Shown here one piece after another: positions 24,577-33,645 of a stretch of DNA of 64,000 nt. Below the pieces are notes generated by a model. It did not search any database, had not been told where the DNA came from, and saw only the letters and a program-made list of their open reading frames with translations. This stretch comes from Thermoanaerobaculia bacterium (GTDB lineage Bacteria > Acidobacteriota > Thermoanaerobaculia > Multivoradales > JAIOJS01), in contig JAUIDB010000014.1 of assembly GCA_030429235.1 (NCBI GenBank), forward strand, positions 1-64,000. Reading direction: 5' to 3'. The position numbers and the translations under genes are program-made. Each line of letters opens with the position of its first letter. Positions within the stretch are counted from its first letter, which is position 1.

Positions 24577-25998
24577 CTAGAGTTCCTTGAGTTCGGTGGT
24601 CATGCCCTGGATCGCCTGCTTGGCGTCGGCGAAGACCATCATCGTAGTCTCGCCCTCGAACAGGGCGTTCTTGATGCCGGCGAAGCCGGGAGACAGAGAC
24701 CGCTTGATCACGATCACCGAGCGAGCCTTCCAGACTTCGAGCACCGGCATGCCCGCGATCGGGGAGCCCGGGGTGTTCTGGGCGGCCGGATTGACGACGT
24801 CGTTGGCACCGACGACGATGGCGACGTCGACGTTCTTGAAGTCGGCGTTGGCGCGGTCCATCTCGAGGAGTTGTTCGTAGGGAACGTCGGCTTCGGCGAG
24901 CAGTACATTCATGTGCCCTGGCATCCGGCCGGCCACGGGGTGGATGGCGTACTCGACGCTTCCCCCGCGCTTCTCGACGAGGTCGGCGAGTTCGCGCACC
25001 GCATGCTGCGCCTGCGCCACCGCGAGTCCGTAGCCCGGGACGATCATGATCCGTTCGGCGGCGTCGAGCAGCATGGCGGCTTCCTCGGGGCCGCCGGACC
25101 GAACGGGACCGTACTCGTCGGCCGGCCCACCGTCGCCCGCGGCCGGTTCGGCGCCGAATCCGCCGAAGAGAACGTTGGCCAGCGACCGGTTCATGGCCAC
25201 GCACATGATCTGCGTCAGAATCAATCCGGAGGCACCGACCAGCGCTCCGGCGATGATCAGCATCGGGCTCTCGATGACGAACCCGGTGGCCGCGGCCGCG
25301 ATGCCCGAGTAGGAGTTCAAGAGAGAGATCACGACCGGCATGTCGGCGCCGCCGATCGGGATCACCAGCAGCACGCCGAGGAGAAGGGACAGGCCGGTGA
25401 CGACGAGGGCGTAGAGGGCGATCTGCGAGCTATCCCCGACGGCGAGCGCGAAGTAGCCCCCGAGGCCGAGCGAACCCGCGACCAGCAAGGCGTTGATCAC
25501 GTGGCGACCGGGGAGCAGGATCGGATCTCCCGAAAGGGTGCGATTGAGCTTCAGGAAGGCCACGATGCTGCCGGTGAAGGTCAACGCGCCGATGAAGATC
25601 GAGAGGGAGAGGGTGAAGGCGGAGGCGCCTCCCATGACCGAGGCCAGGGTCCCCGGCGCGCCCGGCTCCACCGACACCTGCCACAGGGTGGCCAGGGCCA
25701 CCAACGCCGAGGCACCGCCTCCCGAGCCGTTGAACAGGGCGACCATCTCGGGCATCTGCGTCATCTGGACGCGGAGGGCAAAGAACACTCCGACGGCGCT
25801 GCCGACGACCAGCCCGAGTGCGATCCAGCGCCAGTCGACGATCCCGATCTCCAGCAGCGTGGCGACGATGGCGATCAGCATGGCGAGTGCAGCCTGGGCG
25901 TTGCCGCGACGCGCCGAGCGGACCTTGGTCAGCCCTTTGAGGCCGAGGATGAAGAGGCCAGCGGATAGGAGGTAGAGGAGTGCGATCCAAGAGGTCAT
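24577..25998 (-). CDS. pntB: NAD(P) transhydrogenase subunit beta
   Basis: Membrane and NADP(H)-binding subunit of the proton-translocating transhydrogenase, which couples NADH-to-NADPH hydride transfer to proton flow. The 473 residues have about nine TM helices in the first 270, then the NADP(H) domain (MIVPGYGLAVAQAQHAV, GRMPGHMNVLLAEA, GANDVVNPAAQ, FAGIKNALF). It is the last gene of the three-gene unit, 13 bp after the small alpha-2 gene. Confidence 0.97.
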   Translation of the reverse strand: MTSWIALLYLLSAGLFILGLKGLTKVRSARRGNAQAALAMLIAIVATLLEIGIVDWRWIALGLVVGSAVGVFFALRVQMTQMPEMVALFNGSGGGASALVALATLWQVSVEPGAPGTLASVMGGASAFTLSLSIFIGALTFTGSIVAFLKLNRTLSGDPILLPGRHVINALLVAGSLGLGGYFALAVGDSSQIALYALVVTGLSLLLGVLLVIPIGGADMPVVISLLNSYSGIAAAATGFVIESPMLIIAGALVGASGLILTQIMCVAMNRSLANVLFGGFGAEPAAGDGGPADEYGPVRSGGPEEAAMLLDAAERIMIVPGYGLAVAQAQHAVRELADLVEKRGGSVEYAIHPVAGRMPGHMNVLLAEADVPYEQLLEMDRANADFKNVDVAIVVGANDVVNPAAQNTPGSPIAGMPVLEVWKARSVIVIKRSLSPGFAGIKNALFEGETTMMVFADAKQAIQGMTTELKEL

Positions 25999-26011
25999 GA
26001 TGAGCCGACTC

Positions 26012-26290
26012 CTAGCGACGCTTGAACATCTTCAGCATTCGGTCCGTGACCAGAAAGCCGCCGACGACGTTGATGGTGGCGAGGGCGATCGCCAGACAGG
26101 CCAGGATCTTCCCGAGGGTTACCGACCCACCCTGCGCTGCGATCAGGGCGCCGACCACGGTAATGCCAGAGACTGCGTTGGCGCCCGACATCAAGGGGGT
26201 GTGCAAAGTGGGCGGGATCTTGGTGATGATCTCGAAGCCAACGAACATGGCCAGCACGAATAGGTAGACGCCGACGAGCAGGGATCCCAT
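26012..26290 (-). CDS. pntAB: NAD(P) transhydrogenase subunit alpha 2
   Basis: A 92-residue membrane subunit with three TM helices (LFVLAMFVGFEII, SGANAVSGITVVGALIA, ACLAIALATINVVGGFLV). The conserved TPLMSGANAVSGI is complete. In enterobacteria this is the C-terminal part of PntA; here it is a separate gene, as in Rhodospirillum. It lies between pntAA and pntB. Confidence 0.95.
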   Translation of the reverse strand: MGSLLVGVYLFVLAMFVGFEIITKIPPTLHTPLMSGANAVSGITVVGALIAAQGGSVTLGKILACLAIALATINVVGGFLVTDRMLKMFKRR

Positions 26291-26350
26291 GTGGTCCTCC
26301 GGTCAGGTTGAGTAGCAGAGAGTCGGTTGCATCGGGTTCGGGGCTTCCGC

Positions 26351-27472
26351 CTACAGGAGAGCGGCGGTCGGTTCGTGCCGGACCGTTCCCTCATGCACCA
26401 GGAGTGAGGGTCCCACCACATCGTTGTCGAGGTCGTATTCGATGCGACCTTCGACCAACACTTCGTCGAGCAGGACCTGGAGATTCCTGGCGTAGAGGAC
26501 ACTCGCGTCGCGCGGCATGGTGGCGGGCAGATTCTCGGGTCCGAGGATCCGGACGCCCTGGTGCACGACCTCGCGTCCGACCTCGGAGAGCGTGCAGTTG
26601 CCGCCGGTGGTGACGGCCATGTCCAGGATGACCGAGCCCGGGCGCATCCGTTCGACCATCTCCTGCGGCACCAGGACCGGTGCCTTGCGGCCCGGGATCT
26701 GAGCCGTGGTGATCACGACGTCCGCTCCCGCGACGTGCTCGGACACGATCTCTCGCTGGCGGCGTAGGAAGTCCTCGCCCATCTCCTTGGCGTAGCCGCC
26801 CTGACCCTCTCCCGTCTCTTCCATCGGAAGTTCGATGAAGCGACCTCCCAGGGACTCGACCTGCTCCTTGACGACGGGGCGGATGTCGCTCACTTCGACG
26901 ATCGCTCCCAGCCGCTTGGCGGTGGCGATCGCCTGCAGACCCGCGACTCCGGCCCCCATGATCACCACCCGGGCCGGCTTGATGGTACCGGCCGCGGTCA
27001 TCAGGAGCGGAAAGTACGACGGCAGGGCAGCGGCAGTGATCAGCACCGCTTTGTAGCCCGCCAGACTGGCCTGAGAGGAGAGCGCATCCATCGACTGGGC
27101 CCGGGTGATCCGAGGGATCAGCTCCATGGCGAGGGCCGACACCCCGTGGTCGCACAGGGCGCGGACGGTGTCGAGGTTCTGGCTCGGGTTGAAGAAGGAG
27201 ACGGCGAGCGACCCGGATGCCATCGCCCGAATCTGGTCTGGCGTCGGTGGTGCGACCGAAAGCACGACGTCGGCCCGGCCTCGAGCCTCGGGGGAGACGA
27301 TCTCGGCTCCTGCCTTGCGATAGCCCTCGTCGCCGAGATAGGCCTCGGCCCCGGCGCCCGCCTCGACCTGTACGGTCAACCCGGCGCTGACGAATCGCTT
27401 CACGGTCTCCGGGGTTGCCGCAACCCGGGTCTCTCCCGCTTGCGACTCTTTCGGAACGTAGAGTGTGGTCAT
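26351..27472 (-). CDS. pntAA: NAD(P) transhydrogenase subunit alpha 1
   Basis: NAD(H)-binding subunit, 373 residues, peripheral to the membrane. It starts MTTLYVPKESQAGETRVAAT, as in alanine dehydrogenase/PntAA proteins, and has the Rossmann motif GAGVAGLQAIATAKRLGA near residues 170-187 and the conserved GGYAKEMGE. ATG 27472 is chosen because the conserved N-terminus begins there. A TACAAT hexamer ends 9 nt before it, with no Shine-Dalgarno. The gene is divergent from modABC. Confidence 0.96.
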   Translation of the reverse strand: MTTLYVPKESQAGETRVAATPETVKRFVSAGLTVQVEAGAGAEAYLGDEGYRKAGAEIVSPEARGRADVVLSVAPPTPDQIRAMASGSLAVSFFNPSQNLDTVRALCDHGVSALAMELIPRITRAQSMDALSSQASLAGYKAVLITAAALPSYFPLLMTAAGTIKPARVVIMGAGVAGLQAIATAKRLGAIVEVSDIRPVVKEQVESLGGRFIELPMEETGEGQGGYAKEMGEDFLRRQREIVSEHVAGADVVITTAQIPGRKAPVLVPQEMVERMRPGSVILDMAVTTGGNCTLSEVGREVVHQGVRILGPENLPATMPRDASVLYARNLQVLLDEVLVEGRIEYDLDNDVVGPSLLVHEGTVRHEPTAALL

Positions 27473-27481
27473 TGTGGCGCG

Positions 27482-27487
27482 ATTGTA
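27482..27487 (-). promoter_or_regulatory. Candidate -10 element for the pnt operon
   Basis: TACAAT (5 of 6) on the minus strand ends 9 nt before the pntAA ATG and would give an mRNA with almost no leader. Confidence 0.45.
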
Positions 27488-27533
27488 CTCGGAACCGAGC
27501 AGGATTCGGATGAGAGGGATCAGAGGGGGCGGA

Positions 27534-27539
27534 TATGAT
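27534..27539 (+). promoter_or_regulatory. Candidate -10 element for modABC
   Basis: TATGAT (5 of 6) precedes an in-frame GTG at 27546 by exactly 6 nt, which would allow a leaderless mRNA from that GTG. If translation instead starts at TTG 27681, the 5' leader would be about 135 nt. Confidence 0.4.
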
Positions 27540-27680
27540 GCGTCGGTGAGCCATTGGACTCTGGCCGACGGTGCCCTTTCGATCCTCTCGGCGGTCGGTC
27601 GTGGGGCCGTGGGGCGGAGTGGTCCAGGGCGAGCAGGAACGCAACGCGCTCCCGGCGCGAGGTACCTCTTCGAGAGGACC

Positions 27681-28463
27681 TTGACTCCGGTTTCGAGGGC
27701 CTGGTGGGGGGTTCTGCTCATCGGGACTCTCGTCCCGGGGAGTAGTCTGGGTCAGGCCTTCTCAGACCCCCTGCGCGTGGCGGTGGCTTCGTCGTCTCGA
27801 GGAGCCCTGCGAGAATTGGCCGAGGTCTTCGAGCGGGAGCACGGCAGTGAAGTGGTCCTCTCCTCGGGGTCGACCGGGAAGCTGTTCTCACAGTGCCTGC
27901 ACGGGGCTCCCTTCGACCTCTTTTTCGCTGCTGACCTCGAGCGTCCGCGGCGGCTCGTCGAGGAGGGGTTGGCGGAAGGGTGGGTGCGCTACGCCGACGG
28001 CGCGCTCGTGCTCTGGGTGCCGGGACGAGAGAGTTGGCGTGGTCGTCCCTGGCAGGAGGTCGTCGCCGATCCCGAAGTCCGCCGGGTCGCGCTAGCGAAC
28101 CCCCGGGTCGCGCCCTACGGGAGGGAGGCACTTCGGCAGTTGGAGACGCTCGGGTCGCCGCTGGCTGAACGCCGAGTGGTTTTCGGAGAAGATGTCGGGC
28201 AGACCCTCCAACTCGTCTCTTCGGGCGCCGCGGATGCTGGTTTCGTGGCCCTCTCGCAACTCGTAGCCGGTCCGTTGGCCGGAGCCACCGAGGTGTGGAC
28301 TCTCGCGGTCGCCGGCGACGCCCTAGGCCACGGAGCCGTGCGTCTCCGCCGCTCGAGGCATCCGGCAGCTCAGTCCTTCCTCGACTTCGTACAGTCGCCC
28401 ACCGGCCAGCGGATTCTGTCTTCGCACGGCTTCCGCGACCCACCGTCGGAACCCATGCCGTGA
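27681..28463 (+). CDS. modA: Molybdate-type ABC transporter substrate-binding protein
   Basis: Periplasmic binding protein for molybdate or tungstate. From TTG 27681 the product has 260 residues: a signal peptide (RAWWGVLLIGTLVPGSSLGQA), then the ModA opening LRVAVASSSRGALREL, the SSGSTGKLF ligand loop, PFDLFFAADLERP, LANPRVAPYG and ADAGFVALSQL. TTG is preferred because the signal peptide begins there and GAGAGGA precedes it; an in-frame GTG at 27546 is the alternative and would add 45 residues ahead of the signal. The stop overlaps the modB start (GTGA). Confidence 0.9.
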   Translation: MTPVSRAWWGVLLIGTLVPGSSLGQAFSDPLRVAVASSSRGALRELAEVFEREHGSEVVLSSGSTGKLFSQCLHGAPFDLFFAADLERPRRLVEEGLAEGWVRYADGALVLWVPGRESWRGRPWQEVVADPEVRRVALANPRVAPYGREALRQLETLGSPLAERRVVFGEDVGQTLQLVSSGAADAGFVALSQLVAGPLAGATEVWTLAVAGDALGHGAVRLRRSRHPAAQSFLDFVQSPTGQRILSSHGFRDPPSEPMP

Positions 28464-29143
28464 TCGACTGGGGAGCGGTCGGGCTCAGTCTGTTGCTGGC
28501 CACAGTGACGACCTTGGTCTTGCTGATCGGCGGGACGCCGCTAGCCTGGTGGCTGTCGCGCACCAGGAGCGGGTGGCGGGCGCCGATCGAGGCCGTCGTC
28601 GCCCTGCCCCTCGTACTGCCCCCCACGGTCCTCGGGTTCTACCTTCTGGTGGCACTGGGGGCGCGCGGGTGGCCGGGATCCTGGTGGTTGGCCGTGACGG
28701 GAGACACCCTCGCTTTCAGCTTCACCGGCCTGGTGATCGGCTCGGTGTTGTACTCGTTGCCGTTCGTCGTGCAGCCGTTGCAGACCGCCTTCGAGGCGCT
28801 ACCGCGGGATCCGCTGGAGGCAGCGGCGACGCTCGGGGCGGGGCCGTGGGACCGCTTTCGGTCGATCGTCCTTCCTCTATCCCGTCGTGGTTTCCTCACT
28901 GCGACCATTCTCGGCTTTGCCCACACTCTCGGAGAGTTCGGAGTGGTCCTGATGATCGGCGGCAATATCCCCGGTCGGACCCGGGTGGTCTCGATCGCCG
29001 TGTACGACCACGTCGAAGCGCTCGAATACGCCGCGGCGCATCGACTGTCGCTCCTGTTGCTGTTCTTCTCGTTCTCGGTCCTGCTGGTGGTGGCCTGGGT
29101 GAATCGAGGTCGACACCGGCCGCGCCAAGGATCGTCTCCTTGA
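28460..29143 (+). CDS. modB: Molybdate ABC transporter permease
   Basis: A 227-residue inner-membrane permease with five or six TM helices. The EAA loop EAAATLGAGPWDRFRSIVLP contacts the ATPase, and PLVLPPTVLGFYLL and HTLGEFGVVLMIGGNIPG are typical of ModB. GTG start overlapping the modA stop; the TGA overlaps the modC TTG. Confidence 0.96.
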   Translation: MIDWGAVGLSLLLATVTTLVLLIGGTPLAWWLSRTRSGWRAPIEAVVALPLVLPPTVLGFYLLVALGARGWPGSWWLAVTGDTLAFSFTGLVIGSVLYSLPFVVQPLQTAFEALPRDPLEAAATLGAGPWDRFRSIVLPLSRRGFLTATILGFAHTLGEFGVVLMIGGNIPGRTRVVSIAVYDHVEALEYAAAHRLSLLLLFFSFSVLLVVAWVNRGRHRPRQGSSP

Positions 29144-30207
29144 GCCTCGAGGTCGCCCTTCGTGGTCGGCGTGGCGAGTTCGAACTCTCGGTCGACCTCT
29201 CCCTGCCGGCGGCTGGCGTCAGCGCGCTCTTCGGTCCTTCGGGGGCCGGCAAGACGACCCTCCTCCGGGCCATTGCGGGACTCGAGCATTGGCCGGGTAG
29301 GGTCTCATTCGGGGGGGAGTCGTGGCAAGACGATCCGGAGCGAACCTTCCTTCCCGTCGAGCGACGAGAGCTCGGCTTCGTGTTCCAGTCGGGAGCCCTC
29401 TTCGAGCACCTGAACGTGGCCGACAATCTCCGCTATGGAGCTCGGCGCCGGCGGCCACGGACCGAGGCTCTGGCCGACGAGGTAGTAGACGGACTCGGAC
29501 TGCGAGGCTTGCTCGCGCGGTCGGCTCGGGAACTCTCGGCCGGACAACGACAACGCGTAGCGCTCGGCCGAGCGGTCCTGTCGGCGCCGCGGTTGTTGCT
29601 GTTGGACGAGCCCCTGGCCAACCTCGATGCGCAGGCCCGGCGGGAGATTCTGCGCGATCTGGAACGGGTCGTACGTCGTGGTGCGCTCCCCGTTCTCTAC
29701 GTAACCCACGCCTGGAACGAGGTGGAGCGGTTGGCGGAGCGGGTGATCCTCCTCGAGGAAGGCCGGGTGCGCGAAGTCGGCGCGGTGCCGGAGGTCTCCG
29801 CCCGGCTGGAGCCGACCGGAGACTGGGAGGACGAAGTGGGTGTCGTGGTCGAGGTCGAAGTGGTGGGGCACCATGACGAGGATCGGCTGACCGAACTCGC
29901 GTTTGGCGGCGGGCGGCTCTACGTGCCGAGGCGAGAGCTGCCGTTGGCGAGCCGCCGTCGAATCCGGATCCTCGCCCGTGACGTGAGCTTGACCCTGGCC
30001 TCGGCGGTGGGTACCAGCATCCTGAACATCCTGCCGGTCGAGGTGGTCGAGGTTCGGCGACTCGAGTCGAACCAGCCGCTGGTCGTCCTCGATCTCGGCG
30101 GGGGACGGCTTCTGGCCCGCGTCACCCACCGATCGGTGCGGACTCTGGAGATCGCTCCCGGCCGGCAGCTATGGGCGCAGATCAAGGGAGTGGCACTGCT
30201 GCCGTGA
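29140..30207 (+). CDS. modC: Molybdate ABC transporter ATP-binding protein
   Basis: A 355-residue ATPase. Walker A is GPSGAGKTT, the signature is LSAGQRQRVALGRA and Walker B is LLLLDEPLANLD, with the switch His in YVTHAWNE. The last 65 residues form a Mop/TOBE-like domain (GTSILNILPVEVVEV, LLARVTHRSV). TTG at 29140 overlaps the modB stop as TTGA and begins the first strand (SLEVALRGRRG). The frame stays open upstream but that part lies inside modB. Confidence 0.95.
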   Translation: MSLEVALRGRRGEFELSVDLSLPAAGVSALFGPSGAGKTTLLRAIAGLEHWPGRVSFGGESWQDDPERTFLPVERRELGFVFQSGALFEHLNVADNLRYGARRRRPRTEALADEVVDGLGLRGLLARSARELSAGQRQRVALGRAVLSAPRLLLLDEPLANLDAQARREILRDLERVVRRGALPVLYVTHAWNEVERLAERVILLEEGRVREVGAVPEVSARLEPTGDWEDEVGVVVEVEVVGHHDEDRLTELAFGGGRLYVPRRELPLASRRRIRILARDVSLTLASAVGTSILNILPVEVVEVRRLESNQPLVVLDLGGGRLLARVTHRSVRTLEIAPGRQLWAQIKGVALLP

Positions 30208-30225
30208 GCTGGTTGCGTTGGGGTG

Positions 30226-30231
30226 TAGACT
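30226..30231 (+). promoter_or_regulatory. Candidate -10 element for the S10 peptidase gene
   Basis: TAGACT in the 48-bp gap after modC, 24 nt before the ATG, with AAGGAGGA between them. No matching -35. Confidence 0.25.
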
Positions 30232-30255
30232 GACCGGCCTCAAGGAGGACCCCCG

Positions 30256-31833
30256 ATGACATCACGACACCACCGCCGGCTGGCGGCCACCGTCACGCTT
30301 CTTCTCACCACCGCGTTGATCTCTCCGGTCCAGGCCGACCAGATGCCGGCACAGGGAGATCCATCTCCGGGATCGAGTGATCTCCCCCGTCGCCAACTCG
30401 AGGCCGAAGCGTCGCTCACGAAGACGGAAACGGTGACGATTCGCGGGGTCTCGGTTCCCTACCGGGTCACGACGGGCACGCAACCGGTGTTCGGTGCGGA
30501 TGGGGACACGCTCGCCGCACTGCACTACACCTACTATCAGCGAAATGACGTCGAGGACGTGGCGCGACGCCCCCTGTTCATCTCCTTCAACGGAGGCCCG
30601 GGCTCGGGCTCGTTGTGGATGCACCTCGGCTACACCAGTCCCAAACAGCTGGTCATCGATGACGAGGGGTTCCCGGTCCAACCGTACGGAGTCCGCGACA
30701 ACCCCCACTCGATCCTCGACGTCGCGGACATCGTGTACGTCAACCCGGTCAACACGGGCTTTTCTCGAATCCTCGACGAAGAGGCGGATCGTGATCTCTT
30801 CTTCGGGGTCGAAGCCGACGTGACCTACCTGGCCGACTGGATCGACGTCTTCGTCTCGCGCCAGGGGCGGTGGCGGTCGCCAAAGTACCTGATCGGCGAG
30901 AGCTACGGCACCACCCGCGTGTCGGGGCTGGCGGCAGTCCTCCAGGATCGCCACTGGATGTATCTCAACGGGGTGATTCTGGTGTCGCCGACCGGGCTTG
31001 GGATGGAGCTGGACGGGCCGTCGCCGCGGTCGGCAGTTCTGAAGCTGCCCTACTACGCGGCGGCCGCCCACTACCATGGTCAACTCGCCGCGGAACTGCA
31101 GGCGCTGTCGCTGGCTGACCTTCTCGCCGAGGTCGAGGCGTTCACCCTGGATCACTACCTTCCCGCCGCCTCGCGCGGTGGTTTCCTCGATCCGGAGCTG
31201 CGGCGGACCATCGCCGCCCAGGTGGCGCGCTACGCTGGAGTCTCGACCGACTTCGTGCTCGGCCACAACCTGACGGTTCCCGCCTCTGCCTTCTGGAAGG
31301 AACTTCTGCGCGACCAGGGCTTCACCATCGGCCGCCTCGACTCGCGCTACCTGGGCGTCGACCGACGCGACGCCGGTGAGCGCTACGACTACCCGCCCGA
31401 ACTGACCTCGTGGAATCACGCCTTCGCCCCGGCGATCAATCACTACCTGCGCGAGGATCTCGGTTTCGAGACCGACCTGCAGTACTACCTGTTCGGTCCG
31501 GTGCATCCATGGGGTGGACGTGGCGACTGGGACGTGGGGGAAGAGCTACGCCAGGCGATGGCGCAGAACCCGTTCCTCCACGTCATGGTGCAGTCGGGGT
31601 ACTACGACGGGGCGACAGACTACTTCAGCGCCAAGTACGTCCTCTGGAACCTGGATCGCAGTGGTCGTCTCACGGACCGCATGCGCTTCGAGGGGTACGA
31701 AAGTGGCCACATGATGTATCTCAGATTGGACGATCTCGGCCGCTCGAACCAGCACATCCGGGAGTTCATCGAGGCCTCGACTCCGGCCCCCGGGGAGGCC
31801 GCGAGCTACGGGAAGGCACAGCCTGGGGGGTGA
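30256..31833 (+). CDS. S10-family serine carboxypeptidase-like protein, exported
   Basis: A 525-residue secreted enzyme. Signal peptide residues 1-27 (LAATVTLLLTTALISPVQA). The S10 landmarks are present: FNGGPGSGSLWMHLG for the oxyanion hole, GESYGTTR with the nucleophile Ser near 214, Asp near 450 (YDGATDYFSA) and His near 483 (ESGHMMYL). The order and spacing of Ser-Asp-His fit the family. AAGGAGGA precedes the ATG. It acts in the periplasm or outside, removing C-terminal residues from peptides. It stands alone between modC and tmk. Confidence 0.92.
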   Translation: MTSRHHRRLAATVTLLLTTALISPVQADQMPAQGDPSPGSSDLPRRQLEAEASLTKTETVTIRGVSVPYRVTTGTQPVFGADGDTLAALHYTYYQRNDVEDVARRPLFISFNGGPGSGSLWMHLGYTSPKQLVIDDEGFPVQPYGVRDNPHSILDVADIVYVNPVNTGFSRILDEEADRDLFFGVEADVTYLADWIDVFVSRQGRWRSPKYLIGESYGTTRVSGLAAVLQDRHWMYLNGVILVSPTGLGMELDGPSPRSAVLKLPYYAAAAHYHGQLAAELQALSLADLLAEVEAFTLDHYLPAASRGGFLDPELRRTIAAQVARYAGVSTDFVLGHNLTVPASAFWKELLRDQGFTIGRLDSRYLGVDRRDAGERYDYPPELTSWNHAFAPAINHYLREDLGFETDLQYYLFGPVHPWGGRGDWDVGEELRQAMAQNPFLHVMVQSGYYDGATDYFSAKYVLWNLDRSGRLTDRMRFEGYESGHMMYLRLDDLGRSNQHIREFIEASTPAPGEAASYGKAQPGG

Positions 31834-31967
31834 AAGTCGGATCCGAGAGCCGCGCAACCCGACCTCTAGGGCTTCGATCTCGGCGGGGCCGCAAGTGGGG
31901 GAGACCGAGTTGAGGTCCCCTGTCGATCGTTCCCCTCCTCGGCCAGGTCTGGTAGGTTCACACTCCC

Positions 31968-32615
31968 ATGAGCGGACGCTTCATCACCTTCGAAGGCCTC
32001 GACGGTAGCGGCAAGTCGACGCACCTTCGGTTTGCCGCCGACTGGCTGAGGGAGCGGGGCCTCGAGGTTCTCGAGACCCACGAGCCAGGAGGCTCGGGAC
32101 TGGGTCAAGCGATTCGTGGCATCTTCCTCGACCGCCGGTGGGCGGGGATGGATGGTTTGGTGGAACTGCTCTTGGTCTCGGCGAGTCGCCGCCAGCACTT
32201 GATCGAGGTGATCGAGCCGGCCCTCGCCCGTGGGGTCTGGGTCCTCTGTGACCGCTTCTCGGACTCTACCTGGGCCTACCAGGGCGCCGGTCGGGGAGTT
32301 CCCGAACGCGACATTGCGATGTCCGATGCCCTCGCGACGTCGGGGCGGCGCCCGGACGTGACCCTGCTTTTCGACCTCCCCCCCGCCGAGGCTCGAGCTC
32401 GCGGCCGCTCTCCCAAGCGGATGGCGGAGAGCTCGATCGACCGACTCGACGAAGAAGAACTCGCCTTCTATGCGCGAGTGCGCGAGGGCTTCCGGCGGAG
32501 AGCCGAGCAGGAGCCGCACCGCTTCCGACTCGTCGATTCGTCGGGCCGTCGCAGCGAGACCCAGGCCCAGGTCGAGGCCGTCCTGCAGGACCTCTGGACC
32601 GAGGCTTCGTCGTGA
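31968..32615 (+). CDS. tmk: Thymidylate kinase
   Basis: Phosphorylates dTMP to dTDP. The 215 residues have the P-loop FEGLDGSGKST at 7-17, the DRFSDSTWAYQG motif, and the LFDLPPAEARAR lid approach. ATG 31968 has no Shine-Dalgarno, and a TAGGTT hexamer ends 9 nt before it. The stop overlaps the GTG of holB, a common pairing. Confidence 0.96.
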   Translation: MSGRFITFEGLDGSGKSTHLRFAADWLRERGLEVLETHEPGGSGLGQAIRGIFLDRRWAGMDGLVELLLVSASRRQHLIEVIEPALARGVWVLCDRFSDSTWAYQGAGRGVPERDIAMSDALATSGRRPDVTLLFDLPPAEARARGRSPKRMAESSIDRLDEEELAFYARVREGFRRRAEQEPHRFRLVDSSGRRSETQAQVEAVLQDLWTEASS

Positions 32616-33463
32616 ATCCGGAAGCTGCCCTGGATCTGGCGCGACGGGGCAAGCTCTACCCGTCCACGATCCTCCACGGAGGCAGTCCGGACGAGCGGCG
32701 GGCGATGGCTCGGGAGTTGGCTCGGTCGGTACTTTGCGAACAGTCGGAGGCCGAGCGTCCCTGTGGTCGTTGCCGCCACTGTCGCCGGATCGACGTCGAT
32801 CCAGAGGCAGAACCGTTCCACCCCGACTTTCGGGTGCTCTGGCGTGATCTCAAGACTTCGACTTCGGTCGACGCGACGCGCAGATTTCTTCAACTCTGCC
32901 AGCAAACCCCCTTCGAGGCGGCGGCTCAGGCCTTCGTCATCGCCGAGGCAGAGAGTCTCTCCAACGAGGCCGCCAACGCGCTGCTGAAGGTGTTGGAAGA
33001 ACCCCCCACCGGGGCGCCGCGGCACTTCTTTCTACTGGCCCCTTCCCGACAGGACCTGCTTCCGACTCTCCGGAGTCGATCGTGGGAGGTGTTCCTCGGT
33101 GGCGGTCTACAGCTCGACGAGGAGTCGATCCAGGAGTTGGTGGAATCGTTGCAGTCCGTCCTCGAGCAGAGCGCTGCGATTTTGGTCCCGATGCGACTGG
33201 CCGCCGTGCTCGAAGCCGCTGGTGACTTCAAGGAAGTCCGGGCCGAGACGCCCTGGGTGCTTGCGGCAGCGGCAGTGACGCGCTTGTCCGTGGGGCTCGA
33301 GGATCGTCGGTTGCGGAGACGCCTCCTGGCGTTGGCGGCCGATCTCCTCGACGCTCCGCGGTGGCGGTTGCGGGCGATTGCGCCGCAGCGATTGCTCGAG
33401 GGGCTCGCGGTGCGACACCTCCAGGGCCCGTATCGAGTCGAGCCGCTGGCTCTGCGCGGCTGA
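32612..33463 (+). CDS. holB: DNA polymerase III delta-prime subunit
   Basis: Clamp-loader AAA+ subunit of 283 residues. The P-loop is degenerate (ILHGGSPDERRA, no GKT), as expected for delta-prime. The zinc module is Cys, then CGRCRHC. The SRC-equivalent region and sensor follow: SNEAANALLKVLEEPP and LAPSRQDLLPTLRSRSW. GTG start overlaps the tmk stop (GTGA). The C-terminal collar is short and weakly conserved. Confidence 0.9.
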   Translation: MNPEAALDLARRGKLYPSTILHGGSPDERRAMARELARSVLCEQSEAERPCGRCRHCRRIDVDPEAEPFHPDFRVLWRDLKTSTSVDATRRFLQLCQQTPFEAAAQAFVIAEAESLSNEAANALLKVLEEPPTGAPRHFFLLAPSRQDLLPTLRSRSWEVFLGGGLQLDEESIQELVESLQSVLEQSAAILVPMRLAAVLEAAGDFKEVRAETPWVLAAAAVTRLSVGLEDRRLRRRLLALAADLLDAPRWRLRAIAPQRLLEGLAVRHLQGPYRVEPLALRG

Positions 33464-33645
33464 TTGGCGCCTCGACGCGCCGACAGGCTGACCACACTGC
33501 GGTTCGGGGAGGTCTCCCGCTCGGCGGAGGCTCGGGTGAGGTAGAATCCGCCATCCTCCCTTCCGAATCGCTCGGATCGGAGCCTGTCTGCCCGCACCCC
33601 AGTGCCTCATCCTGATTCCCACTCCTGAAAGTCGAGGGCCGAACC

